From JAPLDA01 sp043787975 (lineage in GTDB: Bacteria; Bacteroidota; Bacteroidia; AKYH767-A; 2013-40CM-41-45), in NCBI GenBank assembly GCA_043787975.1, contig JAYVUK010000071.1, positions 62,001 to 126,000 of the forward strand: a stretch of 64,000 bases of DNA, given 5' to 3'. The notes beneath the pieces are model-generated. The model was not told where the DNA came from. It saw nothing but the letters and a program-made list of their open reading frames with translations, and did no database searches. Shown piece after piece: positions 17,155-25,549 of this stretch. Every line of letters starts with the position of its first letter. Positions within the stretch are counted from its first letter, which is position 1. The translations under genes and the position numbers were made by a program.

Positions 17155-17969
17155 GTGATTCAAATCTCCACGCTGCTGCTTCCGCTTTTTCAAAACAATC
17201 CGTCATCTTTGATCAACTGGAGGAAGATAACGAGATACTTCAATGGATGAGAACGCAGGTTCACGATCATTGCCTGCAATTTTTTAAAACCGGTGATCAC
17301 ATCCTCGAACTGAATTGCGGAACCGGTATCGATGCCGTTTTTTTTGCTGAATACGGAATGAAAGTTCATGCAACCGATATTTCGGAAGGGATGTTGAGTG
17401 AGTTGAAAAAAAAAATTGCGTTTAAAAACTTAGACAACAGGATTTCAGTTCAGCAATGTTCATTTACTGAATTAACCAGCACTTCGACTACGCTCAGTGA
17501 GACAAAAAAATTTGATCACATCTTTTCTGATTTCGGCGGATTGAATTGTGCGGAGAATATTGAACACGTGATTGCTCAATTCAAAAATCTTTTAAAACCC
17601 GGAGGAACTGTCACATTGGTGATCATGCCACCGGTTTGTCCGTGGGAAATTTTTTTGGCATTGAAAGGAAATTTTAAAACTGCTTTCAGGAGGTTTAAGA
17701 AAAATAGCGCTGATTCAAATGTGGAAGGAATTCATTTCAACACGTATTATTTTTCTCCTTCAAGGATTATCAAAGCATTTGGTAATGAGTACCAGGTTCT
17801 CGATTTGAAAGGACTTGCATCTCTTGTTCCTCCGCCATACTTAGAAAATTTTTCCAAAAAATATCCGAAGGTTTTTAAAAAGTTAAAGCAAGCAGATGAA
17901 AAATTGAATCGTACTTTTCCATTCAATCGTTGGGCAGATCATTTTATTCTGACAATGAAACTGAGTTGA
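17151..17969 (+). CDS. Class I SAM-dependent methyltransferase
   Basis: A 272-residue methyltransferase with motif I ILELNCGTGIDAVFFAEYG, motif II VHATDISEGM, and a post-motif LLKPGGTVTLVIMP. The fold matches ubiquinone/menaquinone or small-molecule methyltransferases; no specific substrate is visible. It overlaps the radical SAM gene by four bases and is the last gene of the three-gene unit. Residues about 110-118 (TSTSTTLSE) are encoded by the palindromic repeat CACTTCGACTACGCTCAGTG at 17480-17499, an in-frame insertion before the conserved FDHIFSDFGGLN. The protein could still be functional, since the insert lies in a loop. Confidence 0.85.
   Translation: MSDSNLHAAASAFSKQSVIFDQLEEDNEILQWMRTQVHDHCLQFFKTGDHILELNCGTGIDAVFFAEYGMKVHATDISEGMLSELKKKIAFKNLDNRISVQQCSFTELTSTSTTLSETKKFDHIFSDFGGLNCAENIEHVIAQFKNLLKPGGTVTLVIMPPVCPWEIFLALKGNFKTAFRRFKKNSADSNVEGIHFNTYYFSPSRIIKAFGNEYQVLDLKGLASLVPPPYLENFSKKYPKVFKKLKQADEKLNRTFPFNRWADHFILTMKLS
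17480..17499. repeat. Palindromic repeat inserted in frame in a methyltransferase gene
   Basis: CACTTCGACTACGCTCAGTG has inverted ends CACT/AGTG and an internal GAC/GC symmetry. I recall CACTGAGCGTAGTCGAAGTG as a recurrent intergenic word in Bacteroidota genomes. Here it is translated as part of TSTSTTLSE. Confidence 0.55.
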
Positions 17970-17975
17970 AAAAAC

Positions 17976-18692
17976 CTATTGTATCTCCAGCGTTTCACAA
18001 GCCAGTTTTGCAGCAATCTGTTCGGCACGTTTCTTAGAATAATCCTCACCTTTTCCTAACTCAGCACCATCTACTAACACCTGTACACGAAGCAAACGTT
18101 TTCCGCCATTGTCAACTTCTTCCAAAAATTTAAACTCAACAGCTTTTCGCTCGCGTTGTCCCCAGTTTATTAATTTGCTTTTGAAATTATTCTCGATCAT
18201 TTCTAGTTCTTCCACATCAATGTGATGTTTGATGAAGCGGTGCAAAATGACTTTCCGTGTCACTTCATACCCTTTATCAATGTACACGGCGCCAATCAAT
18301 GCTTCGAATGCATCACCATACACGGAGCGGCTTTTTGCAGAAGGCTCAATGGAACCATTCATGTAATGATCAATTCCCAATTTCAATGCAAGCTTGTTAA
18401 GGTGTTCGCGGTTTACAATTTTGGAACGCATCTCGGTAAGAAATCCTTCTTCTTTAAAAGGAAATTTTTTGAAGAGCATTTCCGCTACCACGGCGCCAAG
18501 GACGGCATCACCCAAATATTCCAGTCGCTCGTTGCTCAGCTTCAAACCGCTTGGATGTTCTTCCGCGCTGCTGCGATGGCTGAACGCAAGCTTATAAACG
18601 GAAAGGTTGTTCGGATAAAAACCCAGCAAATTTTTCATCGAGTGAAAAAGATGCTTGTCTTTCGAAAAAAATATTTTGAATACGGATAGCAA
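17976..18692 (-). CDS. rnc: Ribonuclease III
   Basis: Endonuclease for double-stranded RNA, acting on rRNA precursors and mRNA hairpins. The catalytic signature is NERLEYLGDAVLGAVVAEML, and the second acidic cluster is VYGDAFEALIGAVYID. A double-stranded RNA-binding domain occupies the last 75 residues (KSKLINWGQRER to KKRAEQIAAKLACETL). The 238-residue form starts at TTG 18692; an ATG at 18638 gives a shorter alternative that would lose the MLSVFKIFFSKDKHLF start common in this phylum. It is convergent with the methyltransferase. This enzyme is the natural candidate for processing the many hairpins in this window. Confidence 0.93.
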   Translation of the reverse strand: MLSVFKIFFSKDKHLFHSMKNLLGFYPNNLSVYKLAFSHRSSAEEHPSGLKLSNERLEYLGDAVLGAVVAEMLFKKFPFKEEGFLTEMRSKIVNREHLNKLALKLGIDHYMNGSIEPSAKSRSVYGDAFEALIGAVYIDKGYEVTRKVILHRFIKHHIDVEELEMIENNFKSKLINWGQRERKAVEFKFLEEVDNGGKRLLRVQVLVDGAELGKGEDYSKKRAEQIAAKLACETLEIQ

Positions 18693-18768
18693 AGAATCAG
18701 TTATTAGTTGTTAGCTGGAGAAAAATACAAGTAAGCCAAGTCTCCGAACTCAAATCTCCTGACTAAAT

Positions 18769-19815
18769 TTAAGCAAAGCTCCAGTCATGCGAATCGATTT
18801 CCTGGAGGCAATGAGTGAGTAAATCAATAGAGGCTTGAATGTCATTCTTGTCAGCCATTTCAATCACCTGGTGAATGTGTCGTGTAGGAATTGAAACCGC
18901 TCCCGCGATCGAACCGGTCTTGCTCATTCGCTGAATACCGGCTGTATCGGTTCCTCCGGCTTGCAGAATTTCCGGTTGCCATTTTATTTTGTGCTTGTCA
19001 GCTGTTCGTTTCATGAACTCAACCATCCGGTAATCACAGATCGTGGATGAATCCATAATCTTGATAGCAGTTCCGCCACCGAGCGTCGTCACTTTTTCGT
19101 GAGGCTGTGCTCCGGGCACATCGTATGCAATGGTTGTATCCAGGCCAAAGCCAAAATCCGGTTGTATGTGATGAGCGGCTACAGAAGCGCCACGAATTCC
19201 TACTTCTTCCTGTACAGTGAAAACGGCATACACATCGTACGGAGTGCTTTTTAATTTCCGAAGCGATTCAAGAAGAATAAAAACAGAAACACGATTGTCG
19301 ATGGATTTGCAGTTGACACATGTTCCCATCTCAATTAATTCACGCTGACGTGTGATCGGACTCCCTACACTTACATATTTATCTACTTCTTCTTTTGGCA
19401 ATCCGAGGTCAATAAAAAAATCTTCAATCTTGGGAGCTTTTGTTTTCTCATCGGCTGACATGATGTGAATCGGTTTAGATCCCATCACTCCGATCAAATC
19501 TTTTTTACCGTGAACAATCACACGTTGTGCAGTCAATGTTTTCGGATCGAAGCCGCCGAGCGTATGAAAGCGAAGAAATCCATGTTCATCAATGTGTGTA
19601 ACGATGAAACCGATTTCATCCATGTGTGCGGCAATCATCACTTTCTTTGGTTGCTTTCCCTTTTTTACACCGATTACATTTCCCATGTAATCAACAGAGA
19701 AGGAATCAACCAGTGGCTTCAGTTCCCTGATCACCACTTCGCGAATGCGTTGTTCAAAACCGGATGTACCGGCAATCTCACAAATTTCTTTTAACAAGGA
19801 TACATTAATGGGCAT
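18769..19815 (-). CDS. M42 family metallopeptidase
   Basis: A 348-residue aminopeptidase of the M42 glutamyl/deblocking group. Metal and catalytic motifs are AAHMDEIGFIV, SIDNRVSVFILLE, VQEEVGIRGA, GLDTTIAYDVPG and TRHIHQVIEMAD. It probably trims N-terminal residues from peptides in the cytosol, as no signal peptide is visible. Upstream, 130 bases separate it from pyruvate kinase and contain a strong hairpin, so it is likely a separate unit or reduced read-through from pyk. Confidence in the family is high. Confidence 0.92.
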   Translation of the reverse strand: MPINVSLLKEICEIAGTSGFEQRIREVVIRELKPLVDSFSVDYMGNVIGVKKGKQPKKVMIAAHMDEIGFIVTHIDEHGFLRFHTLGGFDPKTLTAQRVIVHGKKDLIGVMGSKPIHIMSADEKTKAPKIEDFFIDLGLPKEEVDKYVSVGSPITRQRELIEMGTCVNCKSIDNRVSVFILLESLRKLKSTPYDVYAVFTVQEEVGIRGASVAAHHIQPDFGFGLDTTIAYDVPGAQPHEKVTTLGGGTAIKIMDSSTICDYRMVEFMKRTADKHKIKWQPEILQAGGTDTAGIQRMSKTGSIAGAVSIPTRHIHQVIEMADKNDIQASIDLLTHCLQEIDSHDWSFA

Positions 19816-19846
19816 ACTATCTTTATTTTATAATTTCACATTATAT

Positions 19847-19934
19847 CGAATAACGAATAAGTACGAAACTACGAATTACGAATGACTGTATCTGATTTTA
19901 GTAATTCGTAGTTTCGCTTTCGATTCGTAATTCG
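19847..19934. repeat. Hairpin of ACGAAT-type words between pyk and the M42 gene
   Basis: Arms 19847-19879 and 19901-19934 are inverted repeats. The inner 16 bases, CGAAACTACGAATTAC, are perfect, and the outer parts are drifting copies of CGAAT/ACGAAT. It lies 10 bases after the pyk stop and 30 before the M42 start on the minus strand, so it may terminate pyk transcripts. Confidence 0.75.
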
Positions 19935-19944
19935 ACGGGTTGTT

Positions 19945-21372
19945 TTATTTCACTTTACCTAATTTAATCATGTTCGTTCTGCCTTGTTCGCCAAGCGGAA
20001 TACTTGCAAGGTTGATGATGATATCACCGCTGTCGACATATTTTTTTTCTTTTAATATTTCCTGAAGCTCAGTAATGGTTTCGTCCGTCGAAGAAGATTT
20101 ATCGTAATAAAATCCCCGCACACCCCAGATCAAACTAAGCACACTAAGTACATCACGGAGGTCTGTAAAAATAAGAATGTCTGCCTTTGGCCGTTGCGAT
20201 GCAACTTTAAATGCTGTGTAACCCGAGCGCGTCATGCCGACAATGGCTTTTGCGTCAACGTGAGAAGCCATCACACATGCGTTATAACACACAGAATCCG
20301 AAATAAAAGTTTTACTCAGGATATCCGGTTTGTTATCGCGGTTGTAACGATACCCTTTTTCTTCGATGGTAGCAATGATGCTCCGCATGTATTCCACCAC
20401 TTTGAGAGGAAACATACCAACGGAGGTTTCTCCGCTTAACATCACGGCATCAGCGCCATCGAGTACGGCATTGGCTACATCGTTCACTTCTGCGCGCGTG
20501 GGAGTTGAATTGGTGATCATGCTCTCCATCATCTGCGTGGCAATGATGACGGGCTTGGAAGCCTGGATGCATTTATTCACAAGCATTTTCTGAATGAGCG
20601 GAACTTCTTCCATCGGCAGTTCAACACCGAGATCGCCACGCGCAACCATCAGGGCATCGGTTTCACGAATGATGTGATCGATTTCGGTAAGCGCTTCCGG
20701 TTTTTCTATCTTGGCAATGACACGCGCCTTTTTTTGATTCGCTGCAATTATTTTTTTCAGGTCAACAATATCCTGTGCCGTTCTCACAAACGAAAGGCCG
20801 ATCCAATCCACGTTTTGCTCCAATGCAAACGCTAGATCTTCCATATCTTTCGGAGTAAGACTCGGCAATGAAATTTTTGTCTTGGGAAGATTGACTCCCT
20901 TTCTTGAAGAGAGCCTGCCACCGCTGTTTACCACGGTCATCACGGAATCCAGTCCATTCGTGGAAGTAACCGTCAACTGAATTTTTCCATCATCAATCAA
21001 TACGTGGTCACCGATGGCTACATCCTTCGGGAACTGGAGATAATTGATAAAAAGATGTTCGGCATTACCTACACGTTCTTGCGTGGTAAGCTCGACTTCT
21101 TTTCCGATCTCCAGAAAAATTTCATTGTTCACCACTTCACCAATGCGAAGTTTCGGGCCTTGCAAATCAATGAGAATAGCGGTGTGGCAATGCAGTTCAT
21201 GGTTGATCGAACGGATGTGCTCAATAATTTTTTCGTGGACTTTGTATTCGCCATGAGAAAAATTCAACCGGCAAACATCCACGCCGGCAAGAATCATTTG
21301 GCGCAACACTTCCCTGGAAGAGGAAGATGGACCAATCGTAGCGACAACCTTTGTCTTGTTAAATGGAATCAT
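19945..21372 (-). CDS. pyk: Pyruvate kinase
   Basis: Final glycolytic enzyme, converting phosphoenolpyruvate and ADP to pyruvate and ATP. The protein has 475 residues and starts MIPFNKTKVVATIGPSSSS. Family motifs are CRLNFSHG, ILIDLQGPKLRIG, the active-site block VIAKIEKPEALTEID, MVARGDLGVELP and the TQMMESM segment. The C-terminal domain ends in IKLGKVK. The start overlaps the stop of the IPExxxVDY gene (shared base at 21372), an arrangement common in Bacteroidota. Identification is firm. Confidence 0.97.
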   Translation of the reverse strand: MIPFNKTKVVATIGPSSSSREVLRQMILAGVDVCRLNFSHGEYKVHEKIIEHIRSINHELHCHTAILIDLQGPKLRIGEVVNNEIFLEIGKEVELTTQERVGNAEHLFINYLQFPKDVAIGDHVLIDDGKIQLTVTSTNGLDSVMTVVNSGGRLSSRKGVNLPKTKISLPSLTPKDMEDLAFALEQNVDWIGLSFVRTAQDIVDLKKIIAANQKKARVIAKIEKPEALTEIDHIIRETDALMVARGDLGVELPMEEVPLIQKMLVNKCIQASKPVIIATQMMESMITNSTPTRAEVNDVANAVLDGADAVMLSGETSVGMFPLKVVEYMRSIIATIEEKGYRYNRDNKPDILSKTFISDSVCYNACVMASHVDAKAIVGMTRSGYTAFKVASQRPKADILIFTDLRDVLSVLSLIWGVRGFYYDKSSSTDETITELQEILKEKKYVDSGDIIINLASIPLGEQGRTNMIKLGKVK

Positions 21373-21794
21373 CAGAATAAAAGATTATCGCGTGACTTTA
21401 ATTGTTTGGGATCAAATTTAAAAATACCGAGGATTACTTGTACGTTTTTCAACTTGTTGAGTAATTCCGCTTCATTGATTCTTTTTACATTTTCCTTAAT
21501 CATGAGGAAATAGTCTATTTGTTTTTGTTCGGGAATTAGCACGCCCGGCTTACCTTTATTTGAAATTAAAAAATACCGATCGTCTTCTTCGTTTTTGTAA
21601 CGGTAAAATGAAAAGGTCAATTTCTCCATTCTCTTGCCGTTAAAAATTTCATAGTCTGCATCGCGTGCCAACTCAATTTCAAGGACTTTATTTAACTCAT
21701 GACAAAGCCTGTAATCCTTATGCTGGCAGGCAATTCCAACCAGGATAAAATCAAAGGGATCCTCAGCATCCAGTTTAAGAATCGTTTTTGCCAC
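21372..21794 (-). CDS. IPExxxVDY family protein
   Basis: A 140-residue Bacteroidota-specific protein; the family name refers to the motif seen here as LIPEQKQIDYFLMI. It begins MAKTILKLDAEDPFDFILVGI. Function is unknown to me. It is a soluble protein with no catalytic signature, and its stop codon overlaps the pyk start. The conserved pairing with pyruvate kinase suggests co-regulation or a role in glycolytic control, which is inference. Confidence 0.85.
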   Translation of the reverse strand: MAKTILKLDAEDPFDFILVGIACQHKDYRLCHELNKVLEIELARDADYEIFNGKRMEKLTFSFYRYKNEEDDRYFLISNKGKPGVLIPEQKQIDYFLMIKENVKRINEAELLNKLKNVQVILGIFKFDPKQLKSRDNLLF

Positions 21795-21991
21795 GAATGG
21801 TATCTGAAATTAACGGTGTGAAATTATAAATTTTGAACGAAGGGGTCTTATAAGTATCATCATTTAGATGAAAAGCACAGGTAAATTATTTAATACCTTT
21901 ACAAAAAAATTATTTTCTTTGAGACTTTTATGGCAGTGAAGCGTGTCAATAAATAAATATATTTTTGGGATTTTACCCTTAACACAACGGA

Positions 21992-22540
21992 GTGAACAAT
22001 AGTTTGAAGTCGGAACTTACTTACAAATACCTCATTGCCGCCTGTCTTGCATCGCTCGTCATCAGCACGTTTGCAAGTTATTTTTTCTATGACAGGTGGA
22101 GTGAAGCAGAGGATCGGTATGTTGTCATGCTGACTCAACGGAATGTAACCGTTCACAATTACAACGAGATAAAAAATTCATTCGATAAAGTGATGGGCGA
22201 TCTCATGGTAATGCGTGATGAAGATTCGAAAATCTTCGTTTTACATCCTGCAGATACAACGTCACATTCACGGGTGCATGTTTACTGGAACAGCGATACA
22301 CATGAAACTTTTGTGGATGTGATTTCGCTCCCTCCAAATGATTCAATAAAACAATATCAATTGTGGGCCATGGCAGGAGGACAACCTGTTGATGCAGGTG
22401 TTTTTAATGCGGAAGCCGACCAGGGAATTCAACATATGAAACCGGTGGTAAAAGTCGAAGGATGGGTGATTACCCTTGAGCCCAAAGGAGGAAACACAGC
22501 ACCAACTCCTGACAGGGTACTATTGCTGTCCAAACTTTGA
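21992..22540 (+). CDS. RskA-like anti-sigma C-terminal domain protein without sigma-binding domain
   Basis: A 182-residue membrane protein with one transmembrane helix (YLIAACLASLVISTFASYFF, about residues 13-32) and a periplasmic domain like the C-terminal part of anti-sigma-K factors (RVHVYWNSDTHETFVDVISLPPNDSIKQYQLWAM, then APTPDRVLLLSKL). The usual cytoplasmic zinc-binding anti-sigma domain is absent: only 12 residues precede the helix, and a stop codon lies in frame a few codons before the GTG at 21992. No sigma factor gene is nearby. It may be a truncated relic or a stand-alone periplasmic sensor. Confidence 0.7.
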   Translation: MNNSLKSELTYKYLIAACLASLVISTFASYFFYDRWSEAEDRYVVMLTQRNVTVHNYNEIKNSFDKVMGDLMVMRDEDSKIFVLHPADTTSHSRVHVYWNSDTHETFVDVISLPPNDSIKQYQLWAMAGGQPVDAGVFNAEADQGIQHMKPVVKVEGWVITLEPKGGNTAPTPDRVLLLSKL

Positions 22541-22613
22541 TTGGATTTTTTTAAATCCCGGTTTGAAAATGGTTCAGCATCTTTTTTTTTCTAAAACCCA
22601 ACCGTACTTTTTT

Positions 22614-22621
22614 TATCTTTG
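22614..22621 (+). promoter_or_regulatory. Promoter -7 box of the lipoprotein-YceI-DUF5777 operon
   Basis: TATCTTTG matches TAnnTTTG and ends 17 bases before the ATG at 22639. The -33 region is not clear. Confidence 0.6.
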
Positions 22622-22638
22622 TTGAAGGGACATTTTCT

Positions 22639-23004
22639 ATGAAATCAATCTGCCTTTTGTTTTTAATAACATTCATTTTTTTTGAAGGGTGTACCAAGGG
22701 TGTGCAGCAATTGATTATAACAAAACCACCCGGCTGCGATTCTGTTTCATTCAGTTATTCGGAAAACATTAAGCCGATTCTTCAAGGCAATTGCTCCGGT
22801 CCCCCTTGTCATTCCGGGGGCAATTACAACTATGATTATTCGACCTATGAAGTTGTCGCAGACCGCATACGTTCCGGTCGGTTTGAGGAAAGACTCCTGT
22901 TGCCTGACGGCGATCCGTTACATATGCCACAAGGAGGATCGCTAAACGATTGCGATTTATTTGCCTTGAGAACATGGATTCTCCAGGGATTTAAAAATAA
23001 CTGA
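22639..23004 (+). CDS. Cytochrome-like lipoprotein with CX4CH motif
   Basis: A 121-residue predicted lipoprotein with a signal peptide and lipobox ending at Cys18 (FFEGC). The mature part has SENIKPILQGNCSGPPCHSGG: Cys52, four residues, Cys57-His58, then a LHMPQGGSLNDC block and a closing W-I-x-x-G-x-x-NN. This layout resembles small c-type cytochromes with a Met ligand, but the spacing is CX4CH instead of CXXCH. Two related lipoproteins lie at 37463 and 37895. The gene starts an operon with YceI and DUF5777. Heme attachment is plausible but unproven; a disulfide-bonded or metal site is the alternative. Confidence 0.7.
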   Translation: MKSICLLFLITFIFFEGCTKGVQQLIITKPPGCDSVSFSYSENIKPILQGNCSGPPCHSGGNYNYDYSTYEVVADRIRSGRFEERLLLPDGDPLHMPQGGSLNDCDLFALRTWILQGFKNN

Positions 23005-23008
23005 GTTT

Positions 23009-23563
23009 ATGAAAGGAAAATTACTGATCGTTAGTTTTATACTTTGTGTGTTGGCTCTTGATTGCAATGCGCAATCCGTCTTCAGTTGCAAAGAGGGACA
23101 CGTGTCTTTTTTTTCAGAAGCACCGCTGGAAAATATTGAAGCACATTCAAACAGTGTCAATTCATTTTTGAATGTTTCATCCAAAGAAATTGCATTCATC
23201 ATTTCCATTCGCGGATTCAAATTTGCGAAGTCGTTGATGCAGGAACATTTCAATGAAAAATTCATGGAGAGTGATAAGTATCCGAATGCTACCTTCAGCG
23301 GAAAAATAAATGAAGCTATCGACTTTGGAAAAGATGGAACATATATGGCTACGTCCACAGGGAAATTGAAAATTCACGGTGTTGAAAAAGAAGTAACGCT
23401 TTCCGGAACGTTGGTGTTGGCGAAAAAGGAAATTAAACTTTCGTCCGAATTCAAGGTCGCCATCAAGGACTACAACATTACAATTCCAAAATTGTTGTTT
23501 CAGAATATTGCCGACACCGTCCTTGTAAAAATGAATGTCAATTATATACCCTACCAAAAATGA
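23009..23563 (+). CDS. YceI family periplasmic protein
   Basis: A 184-residue exported protein with signal peptide LLIVSFILCVLALDCNAQ and a YceI lipocalin-like barrel. The family's FSGKINEAIDFGKDGTYMATSTGKLKIHGVEKEVTLSGTL block is clear. YceI proteins bind isoprenoid or other lipophilic ligands in the periplasm. It lies four bases after the cytochrome-like lipoprotein and overlaps the DUF5777 gene by four bases, so all three are one unit. A role as carrier of a quinone-like molecule beside a cytochrome-like partner is a reasonable inference, not shown. Confidence 0.85.
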   Translation: MKGKLLIVSFILCVLALDCNAQSVFSCKEGHVSFFSEAPLENIEAHSNSVNSFLNVSSKEIAFIISIRGFKFAKSLMQEHFNEKFMESDKYPNATFSGKINEAIDFGKDGTYMATSTGKLKIHGVEKEVTLSGTLVLAKKEIKLSSEFKVAIKDYNITIPKLLFQNIADTVLVKMNVNYIPYQK

Positions 23564-24453
23564 TGAAGATCATTTCGTGTTTCTGTTTCCTGACTATGTT
23601 TCTGAACATGCCTGTATTGGCGCAGGACGATTTGCTGATGCAATTGCAAAAAGATCAGGCACCCGTTCCCGAAAAGGTGCTCGCTACATTCAAGGGAAAT
23701 AAAATCATCAACATTCAGACGAATGAAACGGTGAAGAAAAAAAATCTTGATTTCCGGGTAAACCATTTGTTTGGAAACATCGGGAAAGAAAGTGGAGGAG
23801 GTATTCATACGTTGTACGGATTCGATCAGTCGAATGATATTCGCATAGCTCTCCAATATGGAATCAGCGACAAGTTCACTGCGGGAATCAGCCGTTGTAA
23901 GCGAAATGAAAACCTGGAAGGATTGCTGAAATACAGGGTGCTCGAACAATCCACGGATGACAAAATTCCGATTGCAATTTCTCTTTTTGGAAATACAACA
24001 CTCACCACGAAATCAGGCGAACTGGTTGATAAATTTGAACACCGAATGACCTATTGTGCGCAAGTAATTTTTGCACGGAGATTTTCCTCGCATTTTTCTT
24101 TTGAAGTCGTGCCATCTTACCTGCATTCCAATTTTGTTCCTGAAGATGATAAAAATGATTTGATCAGCATCGGTGCCGGTGCACGCTATAAGTTGACTCG
24201 GAGCACATCTGTTATTGCAGATTACTTTTATACACCGGAACGGAAAAATTTATTCCAGGAACATTTCAATCCCATCGGTTTGGGATTTGAAATAGAAACT
24301 GGCGGCCATGTCTTTTCTCTCATGTTTACCAATGCATCCGGAATTCTTGAAAATGATTTTCTCGCCAATACGGTTGATGACTGGATGAAAGGCGGAGTCA
24401 AATTCAGTTTCATTATTTCACGGATGTTTAAGTTTGGCAAAATTGAAAAGTAA
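23560..24453 (+). CDS. DUF5777 beta-barrel protein
   Basis: A 297-residue outer-membrane-type protein with a signal peptide (IISCFCFLTMFLNMPVLAQ). The DUF5777 family is visible from LDFRVNHLFGNIG, LYGFDQSNDIRIALQYGISDKF and GLGFEIETGGHVFSLMFTNASG, ending in RMFKFGKIEK. Alternating polar and apolar residues suggest a membrane barrel. Function is unknown. It overlaps YceI (ATGA) and has a paralogue at 36524-37444 beside other cytochrome-like lipoproteins, which implies a conserved partnership. Confidence 0.85.
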   Translation: MMKIISCFCFLTMFLNMPVLAQDDLLMQLQKDQAPVPEKVLATFKGNKIINIQTNETVKKKNLDFRVNHLFGNIGKESGGGIHTLYGFDQSNDIRIALQYGISDKFTAGISRCKRNENLEGLLKYRVLEQSTDDKIPIAISLFGNTTLTTKSGELVDKFEHRMTYCAQVIFARRFSSHFSFEVVPSYLHSNFVPEDDKNDLISIGAGARYKLTRSTSVIADYFYTPERKNLFQEHFNPIGLGFEIETGGHVFSLMFTNASGILENDFLANTVDDWMKGGVKFSFIISRMFKFGKIEK

Positions 24454-24607
24454 GGACGCAGAGAAAAACGCAAAGATTCGCAGAGAAATTGTCCGGTTAA
24501 AAAATTTGATTGGAATTTAAACAGCTTCTGAATGTTTAAAATTTTTCCGGGTCAACCGATCATGGAAGTGATTAGAAATTAATTTTACACCAATTACTTA
24601 GTCGCTG

Positions 24608-25537
24608 ATGCAAGATTCAACACAATCCGTTATTCAGGCTCCTCCTTTGAGTCAGGAGGTTCATCCGGCTCAGGACTCTACGGTAAAAAGTTTAAAAAAG
24701 ATTTTACAGGGGTCGTCTAAAAAAGATTCTGTTTCTAAAAGTTTGCATGTCAATCCTAGTGTAAACACTGTATTAGGTCAGAACCATGACACAGTCGTTT
24801 CAGTTGCAGCAGAAAGGGCAAAGCAAATAAATTTTTTTAGCGGTCATGAACTAAAAGTAATTCATAAAAATCCGCAACCACTCAATAAGACTACTCCCGA
24901 CTGGATATTTCCCTTGCTTATTGTAATCGTTGCAGCATTTGCATGGCTGAGGGCTTTTTACAATAAATATTTTATCCAGATTATAACCGCATTTTTTAAT
25001 AACAACCTCACCAACCAGATTGTGCGTGATGAAAATATTTTGGTGCAGCGTGCATCCATACTTCTAAACATGGTTTTCAGCCTGGTGGCAGCCTTGTTTC
25101 TTTATTTCGTAAGCGTCCATTTTAACTGGTCGCTGGGTGGTATGAGTTTCGGGTTGAGTCGCTATATTTTTTTCGCGCTTGCTGTTTCATCGGTCTATAC
25201 GTTTAAATTTCTTGTACTAAAAATCTGTGGTTACCTGTTTCAGCTGGATAAAGAAATGGCTACCTATATTTTTAATATTTTCCTGGTCAACAATGTGGTG
25301 GGCACTTTATTAATTCCCGTGGTCTTATTTCTAGCTTTCAGCACCATGGTAAGCGCAACATTGCTCATTACGATTTCAATTTTTTTGATCGGTGGCGGAT
25401 TTCTTTACAGGGTTGTACGGGGATTATCTGCAGGTTTTTCGTCCATCGTCTTCTCTCCCTACTATTTATTTTTATATCTTTGCGCTCTTGAAATTGCACC
25501 CTTGATCGTGCTTATTAAAATTTTAAACCAGGCGTAA
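24608..25537 (+). CDS. DUF4271 membrane protein
   Basis: A 309-residue inner membrane protein of the Bacteroidota DUF4271 family. The first 90 residues are polar and Ser/Asp/Lys-rich. Then follow about six hydrophobic helices, including WIFPLLIVIVAAFAWLRAFY, ILLNMVFSLVAALFLYFV and SPYYLFLYLCALEIAPLIVL. Function is unknown; the family characteristically precedes a uroporphyrinogen-III synthase-like gene, as here, 12 bases apart. It may aid tetrapyrrole chemistry at the membrane, but this is only context. Confidence 0.85.
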   Translation: MQDSTQSVIQAPPLSQEVHPAQDSTVKSLKKILQGSSKKDSVSKSLHVNPSVNTVLGQNHDTVVSVAAERAKQINFFSGHELKVIHKNPQPLNKTTPDWIFPLLIVIVAAFAWLRAFYNKYFIQIITAFFNNNLTNQIVRDENILVQRASILLNMVFSLVAALFLYFVSVHFNWSLGGMSFGLSRYIFFALAVSSVYTFKFLVLKICGYLFQLDKEMATYIFNIFLVNNVVGTLLIPVVLFLAFSTMVSATLLITISIFLIGGGFLYRVVRGLSAGFSSIVFSPYYLFLYLCALEIAPLIVLIKILNQA

Positions 25538-25549
25538 CGGACTCCCACT

